Assembly (NCBI GenBank): GCA_937893605.1
Contig: CALBGG010000083.1
Coordinates: 1 to 18,121, forward strand
Source of the DNA: an uncultured Clostridia bacterium
GTDB taxonomy: Bacteria > Bacillota > Clostridia > Oscillospirales > Oscillospiraceae
Direction of reading: 5' to 3'
DNA length: 18,121 nucleotides
Under the pieces are notes generated by a model that was not told the DNA's origin, did no database searches, and worked only from the letters and a program-made list of their open reading frames with translations. Position numbers and translations under genes: made by a program. Shown piece after piece: positions 14,942 through 18,121 of the stretch (position 1 is the first letter of the stretch; every line of letters starts with the position of its first letter).

Positions 14942-15184
14942 ATGAACCATTGGAGCACTGCACGCAGAGGCGTTCTCGGCCTGAGCGTAGCTACCATCGC
15001 ATATTCTATCTGGAAGAAGAATCCCGTTCTGCCTCTGGTGCTGTACGGACTGCATCTTGCGGAGTACTTTGCCGTTGCCAAGAAGGCGGGCAAGAAGGTG
15101 TGGTATGACGATACCCGCTGCTTTATAAACACCATGCTTTACGGCTTCACCTTCTGGCTTCCCATGAAGCTTGAGATCGAGTGA
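14942..15184 (+). CDS. Small membrane protein of 80 residues, function unknown
   Basis: The gene has a good promoter, AAGGAG 8 nt before its ATG and its own terminator, so I regard it as real. The product has a basic N-terminus, a hydrophobic stretch at about 10-24, a second at about 28-45 with LHLAEYFAVAKKAGKK, and a third at about 61-75 (INTMLYGFTFWLPMK). The pattern of HxxEY, then a basic glycine turn, then a TxLYGFTFWLP helix resembles small uncharacterised membrane proteins I associate with DUF4499-like families, at low certainty. The end LEIE is acidic. Function is unknown and the neighbours give no clear clue. Confidence 0.7.
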   Translation: MNHWSTARRGVLGLSVATIAYSIWKKNPVLPLVLYGLHLAEYFAVAKKAGKKVWYDDTRCFINTMLYGFTFWLPMKLEIE

Positions 15185-15195
15185 GCAATATCTGA

Positions 15196-15223
15196 TTTCC
15201 GGCTGAATAAGCCGGAAATTTTT
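15196..15223 (+). terminator. Intrinsic terminator after the 80-residue protein gene
   Basis: A 9-bp stem (TTTCCGGCT with AGCCGGAAA, 5-nt loop) is followed by five T, 11 nt after the stop codon. Only 17 nt lie between the T run and the next start, so the decarboxylase gene has no promoter after it and needs readthrough or an upstream internal promoter. Confidence 0.85.
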
Positions 15224-15240
15224 ATGTGAAAGGAGCGAAA

Positions 15241-16455
15241 ATGATGTTTGACCGCGAGCTTGTTTTAAAGCTGGCCGAAAAATATGAAAGCTTTTATCTG
15301 TATGACGGCCGGATTATACTCGACAGCATCGCATCTCTCGGAGAAAGCTTCGAGGGTGTGCGCTTTTTGTATTCGGCCAAGGCAAATCCGCACCCGTCGG
15401 TGCTCAGATGTATCTTTGACGAGGGCTTCGGCCTTGACGCGGCCTCGATGGGCGAGGTGTCAATGGGTGTGCAGTTCGGTCTTGCGCCGGAGAATATATA
15501 CTACTCCGCGCCGGGCAAGAGCATGAGCGACATCGCCGCCGCGCTCGAAAAATGCGTCATAATCGCCGACAGCGCCGCCGAGCTTGAGCGCATACAGTAT
15601 CTCGCCTCGCGCCACGACGTTAAGGCTGAGGTCGGCGTGCGCATAAACCCCGACTTCACATTTGACGGCGAGGGCGGCATATCCTGCAAATTCGGAATAG
15701 ACGAGGACGAGGCGCTCAAAAAGCTTTCCGAATGGGACAAGCTTCAGAACCTGCATATCTGCGGCATCCACGTCCATTCGCGCAGCCAGGAGCTCTGCAC
15801 GCAGCGCCTGTGCGACTACTACGGCCGCATGTTTGAGCTTGCAGTAAGATGCCAAAAGGCTCTCGGCCGAGAGCTTCATTTTGTCAACATGGGCTCGGGC
15901 ATCGGCATTCCCTATGCCGAGACTGACAGCGCCGTTGACCTCAAGAGACTCGGAGAACACATGACGGCACTCTGCGAAAAATACACCGACAAGCTCCCGA
16001 AAGCGAAGATTTTCATCGAGACCGGCCGCTTCGCGTCGGGCAAGGCAGGTGTCTATGTCACACATGTAAACGACGTAAAAACGAGCTTCGGCAAAAAATA
16101 TGCCATTCTTGCAAATACCCTCAACGGCTTTGTACGCCCCTCGATCGCGCAGATGGTCGAGCGTGCGCCGGAGGCTGCGCCCTGCGAGCCTCTGTACACG
16201 GGCAGCTCGGCCTTCGGCTTTGTTCCGCTCACCGACGAGACGGAGACCGAAGTCGTCACCGTTTGCGGCAATCTCTGCACGGGAGCGGACGTTATCGCGC
16301 AGGATACGGAGCTTCCAAAGCTCAAGACGGGCGACGTTTTTGTCATAACAAACGCCGGAAGCTACGCGGCGGTGCTCACGCCCATGCAGTTTGCTTCGCT
16401 TACGCCGCCGGTCCAGATATTTGCAGACCCCGACGGAAGGCTCACGGTGCTGTGA
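15241..16455 (+). CDS. Fold-type III PLP-dependent decarboxylase, diaminopimelate decarboxylase-like
   Basis: The 404-residue protein has the alanine-racemase barrel plus C-terminal beta domain of LysA and relatives. The PLP lysine is K47 in YSAKANP; GIHVHSRSQ (175-183) matches the HxHxGSQ region; NMGSGIG (216-222) binds the phosphate; ETGRF (260-264) matches EPGR; the partner-subunit cysteine is C342 in CGNLCTGAD; NAGSYA (371-376) holds the tyrosine near PLP. Departures from classical LysA (SRSQ for xGSQ, MGSG for GGG, ETGR for EPGR) suggest a different substrate, as in SbnH-type or other amino-acid decarboxylases. The ATG at 15241 follows AAAGGAG; the GTG at 15226 precedes the ribosome site and is rejected. 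It overlaps the Nudix gene by one base. Confidence 0.82.
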   Translation: MMFDRELVLKLAEKYESFYLYDGRIILDSIASLGESFEGVRFLYSAKANPHPSVLRCIFDEGFGLDAASMGEVSMGVQFGLAPENIYYSAPGKSMSDIAAALEKCVIIADSAAELERIQYLASRHDVKAEVGVRINPDFTFDGEGGISCKFGIDEDEALKKLSEWDKLQNLHICGIHVHSRSQELCTQRLCDYYGRMFELAVRCQKALGRELHFVNMGSGIGIPYAETDSAVDLKRLGEHMTALCEKYTDKLPKAKIFIETGRFASGKAGVYVTHVNDVKTSFGKKYAILANTLNGFVRPSIAQMVERAPEAAPCEPLYTGSSAFGFVPLTDETETEVVTVCGNLCTGADVIAQDTELPKLKTGDVFVITNAGSYAAVLTPMQFASLTPPVQIFADPDGRLTVL

Positions 16456-16925
16456 TGCTTAATACGACGCTTTGCTATATAAGCCGCGGCAGCGAATATC
16501 TCATGCTGCACCGCGTGAAGAAGAAAAACGATATAAACCGCGATAAGTGGATCGGAATCGGCGGAAAATTCGAGGCCGGCGAAAGCCCCGACGAGTGCCT
16601 TCTGCGAGAAGCTAGGGAAGAGACGGGACTCACGCTGACCTCATGGCGCTGCCGGGGGATAGTCACATTTGTGAACACGCAGTGCCAAACGGAATATATG
16701 CACCTGTTCACGGCCGACGGCTTCGAGGGAGAGCTCAGGACCTGCGACGAGGGCGAGCTTGAGTGGATAGACCGCGCGAAGCTCTACGACCTCGCGCTTT
16801 GGGAGGGCGATAAGATATTTCTGCGCCTTTTGGAAAACGACGCGCAGCCCTTTTTCCTGTTAAAGCTCAGCTACGACGGCGATGAGCTCATAAGCGCCGT
16901 TTTAAACGGCGAAAAAATAAAATGA
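16455..16925 (+). CDS. Nudix hydrolase, MutT/8-oxo-dGTP diphosphatase-like
   Basis: The 156-residue protein hydrolyses a nucleoside diphosphate-linked compound by family. The Nudix box is complete at residues 37-59 (G37, E43, R51, E52, E55, E56, G58), and the preceding DKWIGIGGKFE is typical of the 8-oxo-dGTP diphosphatase group in Firmicutes. The C-terminal tail (about 125-156) ends in a beta-rich segment. Its ATG overlaps the decarboxylase stop as TGATG, so it is made by termination-reinitiation. A longer frame beginning at 16263 lies inside the decarboxylase and is rejected. Whether it acts in nucleotide clean-up or works with the decarboxylase cannot be told from sequence. Confidence 0.88.
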   Translation: MLNTTLCYISRGSEYLMLHRVKKKNDINRDKWIGIGGKFEAGESPDECLLREAREETGLTLTSWRCRGIVTFVNTQCQTEYMHLFTADGFEGELRTCDEGELEWIDRAKLYDLALWEGDKIFLRLLENDAQPFFLLKLSYDGDELISAVLNGEKIK

Positions 16926-16942
16926 TATAAAAATGATATAAT

Positions 16943-16983
16943 AAAAAAAGCAGCCACGGCGGTCATCACCGCCGTGGCTGCTT
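16943..16983 (-). terminator. Distal terminator for the prolyl-tRNA synthetase transcript
   Basis: A perfect 16-bp stem with a 4-nt loop at 16948-16983 is followed on the minus strand by seven T (16943-16949, partly in the stem). On the plus strand it has no T run, so its terminator sense is minus. Confidence 0.8.
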
Positions 16984-17243
16984 CAGTCTGTCAAAGAAAC
17001 TATGCTGCTGAGGAAAAACGAAGGCGCAGCAGGGGAGCTCGAGGGGGCAAAGGCCCCGCTCGAAATCAGATTATAGCCATCAAAAATGTCTGATTTATCA
17101 GACTTTTTGACGAGCGCAGCGAGATTTTTCGTGAAAATTTATTTTCACAAAAAATGTGGCGTTTTTTGAAGCGTGCAAAAAAGTCACGGACTTTTTTGAC
17201 GCGCTGAAAGCAGCCACGGCGGTCATCACCGCCGTGGCTGCTT
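16948..17243. repeat. MITE-like repeat element with identical 36-bp palindromic ends
   Basis: This fills most of the 330-bp gap between the Nudix and proS genes. The same 36-bp palindrome occurs at 16948-16983 and 17208-17243. Beyond the palindromes the inner flanks also match in inverted orientation: CTTCAGTCTGTCAAAGAA at the left, and the complement of the right end reads CTTTCAGCGCGTCAAAAAA. Inside are further hairpins: 17039-17063 (G-C rich), 17088-17103, and 17131-17148. No open reading frame of note is inside. The structure fits a miniature inverted-repeat element or a dispersed intergenic repeat; no clear target-site duplication is seen. Confidence 0.6.
17208..17243 (-). terminator. 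Proximal hairpin after proS (second copy)
   Basis: The same 16-bp stem as at 16948-16983, beginning 12 nt after the proS stop. On the minus strand only three T follow before CAG, so it should stop transcription less well than the distal copy. Confidence 0.6.
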
Positions 17244-17255
17244 GATATCCGTGAT

Positions 17256-18121
17256 TTAATATGCTACGCCCCAGTATATCATGTGCTTTGCCTTTTTGCC
17301 GCAGATAGGACAGATCTCACCGAGATTCTCCTGCTCAAAGGGGATGCAGCGCGAGGACATGCCCGCCTGCTCCTTCATCTTCATCTCGCACTCAAGCTCG
17401 CCGCACCACATGGTCTTTATGAAGCCGCCCTTTTCCTCCTGAAGCTGCTTTGCCTCCTCAAGTGAGTGCGCCTCGAAGATGTGCTCGTCGAGGTTTTTCT
17501 TTGCCTTGTCGAAAAGACCCTGCTGCACTGCGTCGAGAAGCTCCGGAACCTTTTCGGTCAGCTCCGCGAGCGCGACGGAGGTTTTCTCGCCGTTATCGCG
17601 CCTTACGGCCATGCAAACGCCGTTTTCAATGTCGCGAGGGCCGATCTCAATACGCAGGGGAACGCCCTTCATCTCGTACTGCGCGCACTTCCAGCCGAGG
17701 CTGTTGTCGCTGAGGTCTATCTTGACGCGGATGCCCGCCGCCTTGAGAGCGGCGTACAGCTCGTTTGCCTTCTCGGTCACGCCCTCCTTGTGCTGAGCGA
17801 CGGGAACGACGATGACCTGCACGGGCGCTATGCGCGGCGGCAGGACGAGACCGCTGTTGTCGCCATGGGTCATGATTATGCCGCCGATGACGCGGGTGGA
17901 CAGACCCCAGGAGGTCTGGTGCGGATGCTGCTGCTTGTTTTCACGGTCGGTGAAGGTGATATTAAACTGCTCTGCAAAGCCCGTGCCGAAGTAGTGGCTC
18001 GTGCCGGACTGGAGCGCCTTGTGGTCGTGCATCATGCACTCGATGGTGTAGGTGTTCACGGCGCCTGCAAACTTTTCCTTCTCGGTCTTGTTGCCGCGGA
18101 TAACGGGCATGGCGAGATAGT
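17256..18121 (-). CDS. proS: Prolyl-tRNA synthetase, archaeal/eukaryote type, 3' part
   Basis: The gene runs off the right end; about 287 C-terminal residues are present. It charges tRNA-Pro in the cytoplasm. Class II motif 3 is visible in VIGGIIMTHGDNSGLVLPPRIAPVQ, followed by the anticodon-binding domain (VQVIVVPVAQ through PLRIEIGPRDIENG) and the C-terminal zinc-type domain (CGELEC, SSRCIP, CPICGKKAKH) ending in a conserved tyrosine (YWGVAY). This architecture belongs to the shorter ProS form without the bacterial editing insertion, common in clostridia. The reading frame continues in frame to base 18121 (TYLAMPVIRG at the edge), so the true start lies outside; the ATG near 18110 is internal. 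Confidence 0.95.
   Translation of the reverse strand, partial: YLAMPVIRGNKTEKEKFAGAVNTYTIECMMHDHKALQSGTSHYFGTGFAEQFNITFTDRENKQQHPHQTSWGLSTRVIGGIIMTHGDNSGLVLPPRIAPVQVIVVPVAQHKEGVTEKANELYAALKAAGIRVKIDLSDNSLGWKCAQYEMKGVPLRIEIGPRDIENGVCMAVRRDNGEKTSVALAELTEKVPELLDAVQQGLFDKAKKNLDEHIFEAHSLEEAKQLQEEKGGFIKTMWCGELECEMKMKEQAGMSSRCIPFEQENLGEICPICGKKAKHMIYWGVAY

Noticed and set aside
15226..15240. GTG start for the decarboxylase
   Set aside because: The ribosome site AAAGGAG lies downstream of it and serves the ATG at 15241.
16926..17255. CRISPR array, tRNA or small protein in the intergenic gap
   Set aside because: Only two copies of a palindrome with a single long spacer are present, no cloverleaf is seen and no sizeable frame with a ribosome site exists.

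Overview
The window looks like chromosome of a mid-to-high GC anaerobic Firmicute, most likely a Clostridia/Oscillospiraceae-type gut bacterium. This is an inference from strong AGGAGG-type ribosome binding sites, a short lipoprotein signal on the solute-binding protein, tightly packed operons with 1-23 nt overlaps, typical sigma-A promoters and the gene set. No rRNA, tRNA, CRISPR array, transposase or phage gene is visible.

Region 1 (3-7412, minus strand) is a single eight-gene operon. In transcription order it holds a methyltransferase, a lipoprotein solute-binding protein, two peptide/nickel-type permeases, two ABC ATPases, a zinc-dependent succinylglutamate desuccinylase/aspartoacylase-like deacylase and a second methyltransferase that is a paralogue of the first. 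The layout suggests that a small ligand (peptide, metal chelate or acylated amine) is imported, cleaved by the deacylase and methylated. The ligand is unknown, and this is the best candidate here for an undescribed system. The first permease gene has no canonical start codon in front of its first transmembrane helix.

Region 2 (7454-10757, minus strand) is a copper-handling block: a small HDADH-motif membrane protein with its own promoter, then a strong terminator-like hairpin, then a CopA-type Cu+ ATPase overlapping a CopZ-like metallochaperone, closed by an intrinsic terminator. The internal hairpin sits directly in front of copA and leaves no room for a promoter after it.

Region 3 (10813-14872) holds a TPR protein with a YjjG-type HAD nucleotidase on the plus strand, facing an HD-domain protein coupled to a 4'-phosphopantetheinyl transferase on the minus strand. 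The two convergent units share one hairpin that includes both stop codons. A divergent promoter pair separates the HD gene from a GtrB-like membrane glycosyltransferase.

Region 4 (14877-16925, plus strand) holds an 80-residue membrane protein with its own promoter, an intrinsic terminator, then a fold-type III PLP decarboxylase related to LysA overlapping a Nudix hydrolase.

Region 5 (16926-18121) is a 330-bp gap occupied by a MITE-like, palindrome-ended repeat, followed by the 3' part of an archaeal/eukaryote-type prolyl-tRNA synthetase on the minus strand, cut by the window end.
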